A DNA stretch of 64,000 nucleotides from Sphingomonas quercus (lineage in GTDB: Bacteria > Pseudomonadota > Alphaproteobacteria > Sphingomonadales > Sphingomonadaceae), in NCBI RefSeq assembly GCF_018863195.1, contig NZ_JAHKRT010000001.1:583719-647718 (forward strand), given 5' to 3'. Position 1 is the stretch's first letter; each line of letters starts with the position of its first letter. A model generated the notes under the pieces. It made no database searches. It was not told where the DNA came from and saw nothing but the letters and a program-made list of their open reading frames with translations. Positions 8,471-17,937 of the stretch are shown piece after piece. Position numbers and translations under genes: made by a program.

Positions 8471-11400
8471 GCCGTCGCCTCCGCCCGGCTCTCGCCGAAG
8501 CGCTCATAAAGGATCGGCAGCAGGATCAGCGTCAGCAACGTCGAGGTGACGAGCCCGCCGATCACCACGATCGCCAGCGGCTTCTGGATTTCGGAACCGG
8601 GGCCGGTGGCGAACAGCAGGGGCACCAGCCCGAAGGCGGTGATGCTCGCCGTCATCATCACCGGCCGCAACCGCCGCTCCGCACCGACGCGCACCGCCTC
8701 GGCAAGCGGCCGCCCCTCGCCACGCAGCTGGCGGAAATAGGAGACCAGCACCAGCCCGTTCAGCACCGCGATGCCAAGCAGGGCGATGAACCCGACGGAG
8801 GCCGGCACCGACAGATAATCGCCCGAAATCCACAGCGAGACGATCCCGCCGACCGCCGCGAACGGGATGTTGGCGAGGATCAGCAGCGACCCGCGCAGCG
8901 AGCCGAGCGTCGCGTAGAGCACGAAGAAGATCAGCAGCAGCGCCACCGGGATGACCAGCATCAGCCGCGCCGCTGCGCGCTGCTGGTTCTCGAACTGGCC
9001 ACCCCAGACGAGGCTGTAGCCCTGTGGCAGTGGCACCTCGGCTGACACCCGGCCGCGGGCATCGTCGACATAGCCGACGAGATCGCGGCCCGACACGAAC
9101 GCCTGCACCAGCGCGTAGCGGCTGCCATTTTCGTGATCGAGACGCACCGGCCCCTCCGTCCGCTCGAGCCGGGCGAGGTCGCTGGCGCGGACGATCTGGC
9201 CGGCCGGCGTCATCAGCTGCAGGTCGGCGAATCGCTGCGCGTCGTTGCGTACGTCTGCTTCGCCGCGGATCAGGATCGGCACGCGCCGCTGCCCCTCGGC
9301 GACGATGCCGGCCGGCAGCCCCTCGACCTGGGCGCGCAGCGCATCCTCGAAGGTGTCGACCGGCATGCCGAAACGGCCGGCGGCAGCGCGATCCACGTCG
9401 AGCTGAAGATAATCGACCCGGTCATTGGCGACGGTCGTCACTTCGGCGGCACCCGGCGTCGCCTGCAGCACCGCCTGCACGCGGCGGGCGAGATCGGCGA
9501 GGGTGGCGAGATCCGGGCCGAAGATCTTGACGGCGAGGTCGCCTCGCGCGCCGGTCAGCATCTCGGACACGCGCATCTCGATCGGCTGGGTAAAGGTGGG
9601 GACGATGCCGGGCAAGCCGTCGATCGCCTTGCGGATCGCCTCGACGACGAAGTCGCGGTCGCCGCGCCATTCGCCCTGCGGCTTCAGGGTGATGAACATG
9701 TCGGTCTCGTTGAGGCCCATCGGATCGAGGCCGATCTCGTCGGTGCCGGTGCGCGCGATGACGTTGGTGACCTCGGGAACGGCCTTGATGATGGCGCGCT
9801 GCACCGCCTCGTCGACGGCGAGGGAGCGATCGAGGCCGAGGGTCGGCAGCTTCGTCACCTGCACCACCACCGAGCCTTCATCCATCGTCGGCATGAACGT
9901 CTTGCCGACGGCGCCATAGGCGAGCCCGGCAACGACCAGCGCGGCGGCGGCGCACCCATAGACCAGCCGGCTGCGCGCGAAGGCGCCGGCGAGCAGCGCG
10001 TGATAGCGCGGCGACAATTTGCGCATTATCCACGGCTCGCCATGATCGCCGCTCCGGAGACCATAGGAGGCGAGCACCGGCACCAGAGTCAGCGCCAGCA
10101 GCAGCGATCCGGCGAGCGCGAACATTATCGTCAGCGCGACAGGCGCGAACAGCTTGCCCTCCAGCCCCTCCAGCGACAGCAGGGGCAGGAACACCAGCGC
10201 GATGATGATCAACCCGGCCGTCACCGGCACGATCACCTCGCTGGTGGCGCGGAAGACGAGGTTGAGGCGAGGCGCGTCCTCGCCATGGGCGCGGCCCAGC
10301 CGCTCCACGACATTCTCGACGACCACCACCGCCCCGTCGACCAGCATGCCGATGGCGATAGCGAGCCCGCCCAGGCTCATCAGATTGGCGGACAATCCCA
10401 TGCCGCGCATGAACAGGAAGGTGAGCAGCGCCGCCATCGGCAGCGTTGCCGCGACGATTGCCGCCGCCCGCCAGTCACCGAGGAACAGGATGAGCAGAAC
10501 GACGACGAGGATCGTAGCCTCGAGCAGCGCCTCCTCCACCGTGCCGACGGCGCGTTCGATGAGATCGGAGCGATCGTAGAAGATGTGGAGCGTCGTGCCC
10601 TTCGGCATGTCACGCTCCAGCTCGCCGAGCCGCTGGCGTACGCCATCGACGATGGCGCGGGCATCGGCGCCGCGCAGGCCGATGACGAGCCCCTCCACCG
10701 CCTCGCCGGCACCGTTCTTGGTGACGCCGCCATAGCGGGTGAGGCTGCCGATGCCGACCTCGGCGACATCGCCGATGCGCACGATCCGGCCGTCACGCGC
10801 CGTCACCACCATCTGGCGAAGATCGTCCGCGTCGCGCACCGCGCCGACTGCGCGGACGATCAGCACCTCGTCGCCGGCGCCAAGCCGGCCGGCGCCGTCA
10901 TTGCGATTGCCGCGCTCGATCGCGTCGCGCAGATCGCCGACGGAAAGCTTTGCCGCCGCCAGGGCGACGGGATCGGGCCGCACCTCGAAGCTGCGGACAT
11001 GGCCGCCGAGCGCGTTGACGTCGGCGACCCCCGGCACGGTGCGCAGCGCCGGGCGGATCGTCCAGTCGAGCAGGGTGCGCTTCTCGGCGAGGCTGAGCGG
11101 CCCTTCGATGGTGAACATGAACATTTCGGACAGGGGCGTCGAGATCGGCGCCAGGCCGCCGGATACCGACGCCGGCATGTCCGCCATCACCCCCGCCAGC
11201 CGCTCGCCGACCTGCTGGCGCGCCCAGTAGATGTCGGTGCCGTCGGTGAAATCGATGGTGATGTCGGCGATGGCATATTTGGCGGTGGAGCGCAGGATCG
11301 CCTGCCGCGGCAGGCCCAGCATCTCCATCTCGATCGGCGCGATGACGCGCGTCTCGACCTCCTCGGGGGTCATGCCCGGGGCCTTGAGGATGATCTTGAC

Positions 11401-11538
11401 CTGTGTCTGGGCGATGTCGGGATAGGCATCGACCGGCAGCTTGATAAACGCCCACGCGCCGAGACCGGCCATCACCAGCATCAGCGCCAGCACGAGCAGG
11501 CGGTAGGTGAGCGACCAGGCGACGAGCGAACGCAGCAT
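8467..11538 (-). CDS. czcA: Heavy-metal RND efflux pump, inner-membrane subunit
   Basis: A 1023-residue proton-driven HME-RND transporter. It has the N-terminal transmembrane helix, the first periplasmic porter domain (LPVDAYPDIAQTQV), the TM4 relay segment IAIGMLVDGAVVVVEN with the essential aspartate of proton transfer, a second half with FMPTMDEGSV, and a C-terminal helix bundle. The family recognisably exports divalent cations (Co, Zn, Cd, Ni) or Cu/Ag. The TM4 motif is not the classical DFGIIVDGAVVMVEN of CzcA, and I would not assign a metal. It is 12 nt downstream of czcB and overlaps DUF3240. Long open frames antisense to it, including one of over 1300 codons, are composition artefacts. 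Confidence 0.93.
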   Translation of the reverse strand: MLRSLVAWSLTYRLLVLALMLVMAGLGAWAFIKLPVDAYPDIAQTQVKIILKAPGMTPEEVETRVIAPIEMEMLGLPRQAILRSTAKYAIADITIDFTDGTDIYWARQQVGERLAGVMADMPASVSGGLAPISTPLSEMFMFTIEGPLSLAEKRTLLDWTIRPALRTVPGVADVNALGGHVRSFEVRPDPVALAAAKLSVGDLRDAIERGNRNDGAGRLGAGDEVLIVRAVGAVRDADDLRQMVVTARDGRIVRIGDVAEVGIGSLTRYGGVTKNGAGEAVEGLVIGLRGADARAIVDGVRQRLGELERDMPKGTTLHIFYDRSDLIERAVGTVEEALLEATILVVVLLILFLGDWRAAAIVAATLPMAALLTFLFMRGMGLSANLMSLGGLAIAIGMLVDGAVVVVENVVERLGRAHGEDAPRLNLVFRATSEVIVPVTAGLIIIALVFLPLLSLEGLEGKLFAPVALTIMFALAGSLLLALTLVPVLASYGLRSGDHGEPWIMRKLSPRYHALLAGAFARSRLVYGCAAAALVVAGLAYGAVGKTFMPTMDEGSVVVQVTKLPTLGLDRSLAVDEAVQRAIIKAVPEVTNVIARTGTDEIGLDPMGLNETDMFITLKPQGEWRGDRDFVVEAIRKAIDGLPGIVPTFTQPIEMRVSEMLTGARGDLAVKIFGPDLATLADLARRVQAVLQATPGAAEVTTVANDRVDYLQLDVDRAAAGRFGMPVDTFEDALRAQVEGLPAGIVAEGQRRVPILIRGEADVRNDAQRFADLQLMTPAGQIVRASDLARLERTEGPVRLDHENGSRYALVQAFVSGRDLVGYVDDARGRVSAEVPLPQGYSLVWGGQFENQQRAAARLMLVIPVALLLIFFVLYATLGSLRGSLLILANIPFAAVGGIVSLWISGDYLSVPASVGFIALLGIAVLNGLVLVSYFRQLRGEGRPLAEAVRVGAERRLRPVMMTASITAFGLVPLLFATGPGSEIQKPLAIVVIGGLVTSTLLTLILLPILYERFGESRAEATA

Positions 11539-11550
11539 CGATCGATCCGG

Positions 11551-12666
11551 CTATCGCGCCGCGGCGAGCGACTTGAGCTCGCTCGCGCCGGACACCGCCA
11601 CCGGCTCGCCGGCCTTGAGCCCGGACAGCAGCACCGTGCGCCCGCCGGCCGCGCCGCCGCTCGTCACCTTGCGTGGGACGACGCCGCCATCGGCGCGCAC
11701 GAACACCGTGTCGGCGCCGTCGATGGCGAGCACGGCGCTGGTCGGCACGCTCACCGCGCCGGCCGGGGCGGGTCCGAACAGAGTGGCGGAAGTCACGCGG
11801 CCGGAAACGACCCCCGGCGTCGCCGGAAGGCGCGCGCGCAGCATCGCCGAGCGCGTGGCGGGGTCAACGACGGAGGCGACGCTGGTCACGGTGCCGCGCA
11901 CGTCCCCGCCGATCGACACCCCCATGCCGGGGCGGACCTGCCCGATCATGTGCGCGGGCAATTGCGCGGTCAGCTCATAACGGTCGGCTGCATCAATGAC
12001 ATAGGCGGCGGTGGCGCCGTCGACCGGGCTGCCGGTCTGGATGGTGGCGCTGGTCACCTTGCCGGCGATCGGCGCGCTGAGCGTATAGCTGCCGCTGCGG
12101 GGCCGGCCGTTGATCAGCGCCAGCACCCGGCGCTGCTCGCCGAGCCCGGCTTCCGCCTCGCGCAGCGCGGCGCGGGCCTCGTCCGCCCGGGCGCCGGCGA
12201 TGACGCCTTCGCGGGCAAGCTGACCAAGGCGCGCGTCATTGGCGCGGGCGACGGCGACCCGGGCCGAGGCACTCTCCAGCGCCGCGCCCATCGCGTAAAG
12301 CTCGCGGCTGGCGATGACGGCGAGCGGCTGGCCGGCGCGCACGGACTCCCCTTCGACGACGAGGGTGCGCGTAACGACGCCGGGAATGATCGCGGCGACC
12401 GCCACCCGCGCATTGGGCGGGGGCGCCACCGTCGCCGGCACGGTGCCGAGCGCGACCTCGGTCGCGGCCTCGGCGGGGGCGAAGCGGATGCCGATGCGCT
12501 GCATCCGCCCGGCGTCGAGGGCGATGGCGTCGCCTTTCTGCGGCGCGGCGACGGGGTCTTCCGTTCCGGTCGGCGCAGGCGCCTTGCCCGAGCAGGCGGC
12601 AAGCAGCAGCAGGGCCGGCAGGAATGCGGCGCGCCACGAGGCGATCTGCACGATCCCGTCCGACAC
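11551..12666 (-). CDS. czcB: Periplasmic adaptor (membrane fusion) lipoprotein of the metal RND pump
   Basis: A 371-residue adaptor that couples CzcA to CzcC in the periplasm. The N-terminus has a lipobox (LLLLAACSGK), so it is probably a lipoprotein. A lipoyl/hairpin region runs from about 75 to 195, with the coiled coil between ARANDARLGQ and EAGLGEQRRV, then beta-barrel and membrane-proximal domains ending in GLKAGEPVAVSGASELKSL. The start is GTG at 12666. It is the first gene of the czcB-czcA-DUF3240-czcC operon, and its 5' end faces the regulator gene across an 88-nt promoter region with a large dyad. An N-terminal metal-chaperone extension like that of CzcB/CusB is absent. Confidence 0.9.
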   Translation of the reverse strand: MSDGIVQIASWRAAFLPALLLLAACSGKAPAPTGTEDPVAAPQKGDAIALDAGRMQRIGIRFAPAEAATEVALGTVPATVAPPPNARVAVAAIIPGVVTRTLVVEGESVRAGQPLAVIASRELYAMGAALESASARVAVARANDARLGQLAREGVIAGARADEARAALREAEAGLGEQRRVLALINGRPRSGSYTLSAPIAGKVTSATIQTGSPVDGATAAYVIDAADRYELTAQLPAHMIGQVRPGMGVSIGGDVRGTVTSVASVVDPATRSAMLRARLPATPGVVSGRVTSATLFGPAPAGAVSVPTSAVLAIDGADTVFVRADGGVVPRKVTSGGAAGGRTVLLSGLKAGEPVAVSGASELKSLAAAR

Positions 12667-12692
12667 GCTCTTGCCCCCTTCACCTCAATGTC

Positions 12693-12727
12693 TTGGCGGC
12701 ATTGGCCTTATCGGCCAAATCTGCCAA
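12693..12727. promoter_or_regulatory. 35-bp dyad operator between czcB and its regulator gene
   Basis: Two nested inverted repeats share one centre at 12710: outer TTGGC (12693-12697) with GCCAA (12723-12727), and inner TTGGCC (12702-12707) with GGCCAA (12713-12718) around TTATC. The 15-nt arms match at 12 of 15 positions. Each arm is itself a direct TTGGC repeat nine bases apart, the form OmpR-family dimers bind. The position, centred between two divergent start codons 88 nt apart, suits a site from which the regulator controls both operons. Confidence 0.6.
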
Positions 12728-12754
12728 AAACCTGTCAAACACGGGGGGAAAATA

Positions 12755-13408
12755 TTGCGCATCCTGCTGGTCGAGGACGAGGCGGAGCTGGCGCGGCGGA
12801 TGGTCGCCAACCTCGCCGCCCACGGCATGACCTGCGAATGGATGACCACCGCGGAGGACGCCGCCGATTTCGTGTCCGATGGATTCAGCGCGCTGATCGT
12901 CGATCTCGGCCTGCCCGGCATGGGCGGAGTCGAGCTGGTTCGGCTGCTGCGCCGGCGTGGGCTGACCGTGCCGATCCTGATCTTCACCGCGCGCGGGCGC
13001 TGGCAGGAGAAAGTGGAGGGGCTGAACGCCGGCGCGGACGATTTCCTCGTCAAGCCGGTGCGCATCGAGGAGCTGGTGGCGCGCCTCCACGCGCTCGCGC
13101 GGCGCGTGGCCGGCTTCGCCGCCACCCGGCTGACCAGCGGCGCGCTGGCGCTCGATCCCGCCACCGGCGAGGCGTGGCTGGACGCCGAGCCGCTGACGCT
13201 CACCGCCAATGAATTCCGGCTGCTGCAACTGTTCCTCTACAATGCCGGCCGGGTGCTGACGCGCGAGGCGATCCTGGACGGGCTCTATCGCGTTGAGGAG
13301 GAGCGCGATCTCAACACCGTCGAGGTGCTGGTCGGCCGGCTGCGCCGCAAGATCGGGCGCGAACGCATCGCGACGGTGTGGGGCATGGGCTACCGGCTGG
13401 CGACATGA
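12755..13408 (+). CDS. OmpR/PhoP-family response regulator of the czc system
   Basis: A 217-residue response regulator. The receiver has acidic residues E7-D8-E9, phospho-acceptor D50 in ALIVDLGLPG and K100 in DFLVKPV. The C-terminal winged helix ends in [10 protein letters not shown]. No ATG exists near the receiver start: I take TTG at 12755, preceded at close range by the purine run GGGGGGAAAA. A longer frame extends to 12314 but would run through czcB. It overlaps the histidine kinase by ATGA. Its divergence from czcB makes it the likely metal-responsive activator of the efflux operon (a CzcR-type role), by analogy with other bacteria. Confidence 0.9.
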   Translation: MRILLVEDEAELARRMVANLAAHGMTCEWMTTAEDAADFVSDGFSALIVDLGLPGMGGVELVRLLRRRGLTVPILIFTARGRWQEKVEGLNAGADDFLVKPVRIEELVARLHALARRVAGFAATRLTSGALALDPATGEAWLDAEPLTLTANEFRLLQLFLYNAGRVLTREAILDGLYRVEEERDLNTVEVLVGRLRRKIGRERIATVWGMGYRLAT

Positions 13409-14748
13409 CTGGCATTGACACGCAAAGCCTGCGCTTCCGCTTCATCGCCGCCTCGCTGCTCTGGCTGGGGCTGGCGACGTTGCTGGCCGGCGTGTTCATT
13501 GCCTCGCTCTACCGCAGCCATACCACGCAGCGCTTCACATCGGAGCTCGGCCATCATCAGGACGAGCTGATCGGCATTACCCGCATTGATCCAGCGGGGC
13601 GGCCATCCGTGCGCCAGCCACTCGCCGATCCGCTCTTCCTGCTGCGTGGCTCGGGCTATTATTGGCAGGTCGAGCAGCCGGGCGGCGTGACGGTCACTTC
13701 CCCGTCGCTCGGCGGCAAGCGCCTCGACAGCGGCGCAACTCCGGATGACCGGGGCTTTCAAAAGGTCCCGGGTCCGTTCGGCAGCGTGATGCAGCACAGC
13801 CAGCGCGCGACCCCGCCCGGAGGCGGGCCACCGCTCATCTTCACTATTGCCGGTGCCAGCGACCTTCTCGACAATGAGGTCGCGCGCCTCCACCGCGATC
13901 TCGCATTTTCGCTGATCGTGTTCGCGGCTTTGATGGCGGCCGGCATCATGCTGCAGATCCGCTTCGGCCTGCGCCCGGTGCGGCGGCTGGGCGACTGGAT
14001 CGAGGCGCTCCGGCGCGGGCAGATATCGCGCCTCCCCGAGAGCGACGTCCCGAGCGAGTTCCTCGCCATCGTCACCCGGCTCAACCAGTTGCTCGACGCG
14101 CAGGCGACGCTGGTCAGCCGGGCGCGGGTGGAAACAGGCAATCTCGCCCATAATCTGCGCACGCCGCTGGCACTGATCGGCGACGAGGCGGAACAACTGG
14201 CGCGGGCCGGGCGCGGGCCGGCCGCCGCCTTCATCCTCGACCAGTGCGCGCTCATCCAGCGCCAGATCGATTATCACATGATGCGCGCCGCCGCCGCCGG
14301 CACACGCGGCACCAGCGCGGTGACGGCGGTAGCGCCGCTGATCGAGCGGATCGTCGAGGCGATGCGCCGCCTGCATGCCGAGCGCGGCCTGCGCTTCGAT
14401 GTCCAGATCGAGGCCGGGCTCGATGCGCGCTGCGATCCGGGCGACTTGTCGGAGATCGTCTCCAACCTCATCGACAATGGCTGCAAATGGGCGGCGTCGC
14501 GCGTCTCGGTGTCGGCGCGAGCGGCAGGCCAGACGGTGCGCATCGCGGTTGCCGACGACGGCCCCGGCATTCCGCACGACAAACGTTCGGAGGTGCTGGA
14601 CGTCGGCGTTCGCCTTGACCCGAGCACGCCGGGCACGGGCCTCGGCCTTGCCATCTCGCGCGACATGGCGATGCTCTATGGCGGCGAGATTACGCTTGAG
14701 GCGCGCGACGGCGGCGGGCTCGTCGCCGCCGTCGAGCTACCGGCCTAG
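13405..14748 (+). CDS. PhoQ-like sensor histidine kinase of the czc system
   Basis: A 447-residue inner-membrane kinase. Transmembrane segments at about 12-34 and 166-185 flank a periplasmic sensor of about 130 residues. The HAMP-like linker ([14 protein letters not shown]) is followed by the kinase core with H249 in [13 protein letters not shown], a sequence close to the PhoQ histidine box, and the ATP-binding motifs [10 protein letters not shown] and GTGLGLAI. The start overlaps the regulator stop. The stop (TAG) overlaps the stop of pckG tail to tail by four bases (CTAG). The periplasmic part holds H50 and H51 among acidic residues, which could bind metal; that is inference. Confidence 0.91.
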   Translation: MTGIDTQSLRFRFIAASLLWLGLATLLAGVFIASLYRSHTTQRFTSELGHHQDELIGITRIDPAGRPSVRQPLADPLFLLRGSGYYWQVEQPGGVTVTSPSLGGKRLDSGATPDDRGFQKVPGPFGSVMQHSQRATPPGGGPPLIFTIAGASDLLDNEVARLHRDLAFSLIVFAALMAAGIMLQIRFGLRPVRRLGDWIEALRRGQISRLPESDVPSEFLAIVTRLNQLLDAQATLVSRARVETGNLAHNLRTPLALIGDEAEQLARAGRGPAAAFILDQCALIQRQIDYHMMRAAAAGTRGTSAVTAVAPLIERIVEAMRRLHAERGLRFDVQIEAGLDARCDPGDLSEIVSNLIDNGCKWAASRVSVSARAAGQTVRIAVADDGPGIPHDKRSEVLDVGVRLDPSTPGTGLGLAISRDMAMLYGGEITLEARDGGGLVAAVELPA

Positions 14749-16580
14749 CCCAGCCGCCTCTCCAGCGCGTCCTGCTGGCGGATCAGCGCCGGCGGGCAGC
14801 GATCGCCGAAGCTTTCGAGATAGGCGCGGCTCAACCCTGCCTCCTCCGCCCACACCGCCTTGTCGACGGAAAGCAGCGCCGTCAGCCGCTCCGCGCTCAG
14901 CGACAGGCCACCGAGATCGAGCGCCGTCTCGGTCGGCAGCAGGCCAATCGGCGTGGACTGGGCCTCGGCGCGTCCCTCGACGCGCTCGACGATCCACTTC
15001 AGCACGCGGGCATTGTCGCCGAAACCCGGCCACATGAACTTGCCCTGCGCGTCCTTGCGGAACCAGTTGACCAGGAACAGCCGCGGCAGCACCGACGGAT
15101 CGGACTGGGCGGAGGCGCCGACACGCAGCCAATGGGTGAAATAATCGCCGATATGATATCCGCAGAAGGGCAGCATCGCGAACGGATCGCGGCGCAGTTC
15201 GCCGACCTTGTTCTCGGCTGCGGCGGTGCCCTCCGAAGCGATGTTGGCGGCGAGATACACGCCATGATCCCAATCGAACGCTTCCGTGACCAGCGGCACG
15301 GCGCTGGCGCGGCGGCCGCCGAACAGGATCGCGGAAATCGGCACGCCGTCCGGGGAATCCCATTCGTCGGCGATCACCGGGCATTGATCGGCGGGTGCGG
15401 TGAAGCGCGCATTGGGATGCGCGGCGGGCTTGCCGCTCGCCGGATCATAGGGCTGCCCGGTCCAGTCCGTGAGCCCCTCGGGCGGGGTGTCGGTCAGCCC
15501 TTCCCACCACACATCGCCGTCGGCGGTGAGCGCGGTGTTCGTGAAGATGCAATTGCCGGTCAGCGTCGCGATGGCGTTGCGATTGGTGGCAAGGCCGGTG
15601 CCCGGCGCCACGCCGAAGAAGCCAGCCTCCGGATTGATCGCGTAAAGTCGCCCGTCCCTGCCGAAGCGCATCCAGGCGATGTCGTCGCCGACCGTCTCGG
15701 CCTTCCAGCCGGGAATGGAGGGCTCCAGCATGGCAAGGTTGGTCTTGCCGCAGGCGCTGGGGAAGGCGGCGGCGACAAAATGGCTGCGCCCTTCCGGCCC
15801 GGTCAGCTTGAGGATCAGCATATGCTCGGCCAGCCAGCCCTCGTCGCGGGCCATGACGCTGGCGATGCGCAGCGCGAAGCATTTCTTCCCGAGCAGCGCG
15901 TTGCCGCCATAGCCCGAGCCGTAGGACCAGATTTCGCGCGTCTCCGGGAAGTGGACGATCCACTTTTCCTCATTGCACGGCCACGGCACGTCGGCCTGCC
16001 CTGGCGCCAGCGGCATGCCCACCGAATGCACGCAACACACGAAGAAGCCGTCGTTGCCCAGCGCATCGAGCACCTGCCGGCCCATGCGGGTCATAATCCG
16101 CATGGAAAGGACGACATAGGGGCTGTCCGTGATCTCGACGCCGATCAGGCTCTTGTCCGAGCCGAGCGGCCCCATGCAGAAGGGCACCACGTAGAGCGTG
16201 CGCCCGCGCATCACGCCGTCGAACAGGCGCCCGAGGCGATCGCGCATCTCGCCGGGCTCGGCCCAGTTGTTGGTCGGACCAGCATCGCTCTCCTGCTCGG
16301 AGCAGATGAAGGTGCGGCTTTCGACCCGCGCCACGTCGCGAGGATCGGAGCGGGCGTAGAAGGAATTGGGACGCAGCGCCGGATTAAGCGGAATCAGGGT
16401 GCCTGCGCCGACCAGCTCGGCCGACAGGCGATGCCATTCGGCCTCAGACCCGTCGCACCACACCACCTTGTCGGGCTGCGCGCGCGCGGCGACATCGGCC
16501 ACCCATTCGAGCAAGGCGCGGTGGCGCGTGGGCGCCTCGTCACGCACGTCGAGCTGTTTGCTCGCCGGTTCCAGCAGCAT
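14745..16580 (-). CDS. pckG: Phosphoenolpyruvate carboxykinase (GTP)
   Basis: A 611-residue cytosolic enzyme converting oxaloacetate and GTP to phosphoenolpyruvate, CO2 and GDP: the gluconeogenic exit from the TCA cycle. The P-loop (kinase-1a) motif FPSACGKTN is at about 273-281, the Mn site includes K232/H253 and the aspartates of VGDDIAWM, and the substrate loop [15 protein letters not shown] is complete. Length matches GTP-type enzymes (about 600-620), unlike the ATP type of enterobacteria. The frame is open to 16685, but ATG 16580 follows GGAGAGGAA at ideal spacing and begins where homologues begin. It is divergent from a LysR regulator 110 nt away, a plausible controller. Confidence 0.95.
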   Translation of the reverse strand: MLLEPASKQLDVRDEAPTRHRALLEWVADVAARAQPDKVVWCDGSEAEWHRLSAELVGAGTLIPLNPALRPNSFYARSDPRDVARVESRTFICSEQESDAGPTNNWAEPGEMRDRLGRLFDGVMRGRTLYVVPFCMGPLGSDKSLIGVEITDSPYVVLSMRIMTRMGRQVLDALGNDGFFVCCVHSVGMPLAPGQADVPWPCNEEKWIVHFPETREIWSYGSGYGGNALLGKKCFALRIASVMARDEGWLAEHMLILKLTGPEGRSHFVAAAFPSACGKTNLAMLEPSIPGWKAETVGDDIAWMRFGRDGRLYAINPEAGFFGVAPGTGLATNRNAIATLTGNCIFTNTALTADGDVWWEGLTDTPPEGLTDWTGQPYDPASGKPAAHPNARFTAPADQCPVIADEWDSPDGVPISAILFGGRRASAVPLVTEAFDWDHGVYLAANIASEGTAAAENKVGELRRDPFAMLPFCGYHIGDYFTHWLRVGASAQSDPSVLPRLFLVNWFRKDAQGKFMWPGFGDNARVLKWIVERVEGRAEAQSTPIGLLPTETALDLGGLSLSAERLTALLSVDKAVWAEEAGLSRAYLESFGDRCPPALIRQQDALERRLG

Positions 16581-16648
16581 GTCGTGTTCCTCTCCACCCG
16601 ACTTTTCTCGCAGCATGGAAGCTATTCGGCATGGCACCCGGCCGCCAA

Positions 16649-16708
16649 TTCCTTTATTGGAAAGCCATAAGCTCAGGCTAAACATGCACCATGACCGCTG
16701 TATACAGC
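16649..16708. promoter_or_regulatory. Dyads in the pckG / LysR divergent promoter
   Basis: TTCC (16649-16652) and GGAA (16659-16662) are spaced as in LysR-type T-N11-A boxes, in the only AT-rich part of the 110-nt divergent gap. A second, perfect 12-bp palindrome, GCTGTATACAGC (16697-16708), covers codons 3-6 of the LysR gene, a position where a bound regulator would repress its own gene. Both are candidates only. Confidence 0.35.
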
Positions 16709-17890
16709 CTCAATCTTCGTCATTTGCGCATGTTGCGCATCATCGCCGACAGCCGCAGCCTCAGCACGGCGGCGCGCGCGGTGGCGATTTCCCAGCCGGC
16801 GCTCACCCAGGCGCTGGCGAAGATGGAGACGGCATTCGGCACCGCCGTCTTCCACCGCACGGCGCAGGGCGTGGCGCCGACCAGCGGCGGCCGGCGTCTC
16901 ATCCAGCGCGTGTCCCGCTCGCTCGATGCGTTCGGCGTGGCCTGCAGGCGCGCGGCCAAGCCGGTGAACAGCCAGAAGCTCGAAGCCTGGCTGACCATGT
17001 CCCATGTGCGCGGGCTGATCGCGCTGGCCGAAGCGGGCAGCTTCCTCAAGGCCGCCGAGGAGGCGGGCGTCTCCGTCCCCTCGCTGCACCGCGCCGTGCG
17101 TGACCTGGAGGCGCTGGCCGGCGTGCGGCTGGTCGAGCGGCGCGGGCGTGGCATGGGCCTGTCCCGCACCGGCGCCAGGCTCGCCCGCGGCTTCATGATC
17201 GCCACCGCCGAGCTTGCCGCCGCGCTGGAGGAGACGGCGTCGGGCGGCCAGCGCCTGTCGATCGGAGCGATGGCGCTGTCGCGCTCGCTGCTGCTGCCGG
17301 CCAGCCTCGCCGATCTGCTGCAACGGCGGCCCGATATCCACGTCGACGTCATCGAGGGCTCGTTTCTCGAACTGGTCGAATTGCTGCGCAACGGACGCAT
17401 CGACGTATTGATCGGCGCGCTGCGCGAACATCCGCCGCGCGATCTGGTGCAGGAAGCGCTGTTCACCGACGCGCTCACCATCATCGGCCGCGCCGAGCAT
17501 CCGCTCGCCGGGCGCGTCGCCGACTTCACCGAACTGGCCGCCTATCCGTGGATCGTGGCGCGGCGGGCATCGGGGCTGCTCGATCAGTGGCAGCAGATGT
17601 TCGATCGTTCCGGCGCGACCCGCCCGACCGCGCCGATCCAGTGCGGATCGGTGGCGCTGATCCGCGGCATCCTGGTACGGTCCGACTTCCTGACCCTGCT
17701 TTCCACGGATCAGGTCCGCGCCGAGATCGAATCGGGCACGCTGGTGACGATCGCGTCATGCGTGCCCGATACCCAGCGCACGATCGGGGTGATCACCCGG
17801 CGCGACTGGTTCCCGACGCGGTTGCAGGAGGAGTTCATGGCGACGTTGAAGCTCACCGGCTCCGAGTCGACATCGGCGAAGATGAGCTGA
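16691..17890 (+). CDS. LysR-type regulator with two N-terminal HTH domains
   Basis: A 399-residue regulator, about 100 residues longer than ordinary LysR proteins (about 300). The reason is visible: residues about 10-68 form one LysR winged helix ([20 protein letters not shown]) and 103-163 form a second ([20 protein letters not shown]), each with the following 'wing' ([20 protein letters not shown]). A normal inducer-binding domain (about 190-385) follows, with [15 protein letters not shown] at its start. It is divergent from pckG and 47 nt upstream of the aminotransferase, so both are possible targets. ATG 16691 is chosen; its Shine-Dalgarno sequence is weak. Confidence 0.88.
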   Translation: MTAVYSLNLRHLRMLRIIADSRSLSTAARAVAISQPALTQALAKMETAFGTAVFHRTAQGVAPTSGGRRLIQRVSRSLDAFGVACRRAAKPVNSQKLEAWLTMSHVRGLIALAEAGSFLKAAEEAGVSVPSLHRAVRDLEALAGVRLVERRGRGMGLSRTGARLARGFMIATAELAAALEETASGGQRLSIGAMALSRSLLLPASLADLLQRRPDIHVDVIEGSFLELVELLRNGRIDVLIGALREHPPRDLVQEALFTDALTIIGRAEHPLAGRVADFTELAAYPWIVARRASGLLDQWQQMFDRSGATRPTAPIQCGSVALIRGILVRSDFLTLLSTDQVRAEIESGTLVTIASCVPDTQRTIGVITRRDWFPTRLQEEFMATLKLTGSESTSAKMS

Positions 17891-17937
17891 CCGGCATGCG
17901 TCTTGCGCCGCCCGGCCTGCGCGCATAGCGGGAAGTC

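Noticed and set aside
9133..13212. A plus-strand open frame of more than 1300 codons antisense to czcA and czcB
   Set aside because: Its translation is rich in R, H, D, G and A, has no domain and mirrors the codon periodicity of the genuine RND genes on the other strand.
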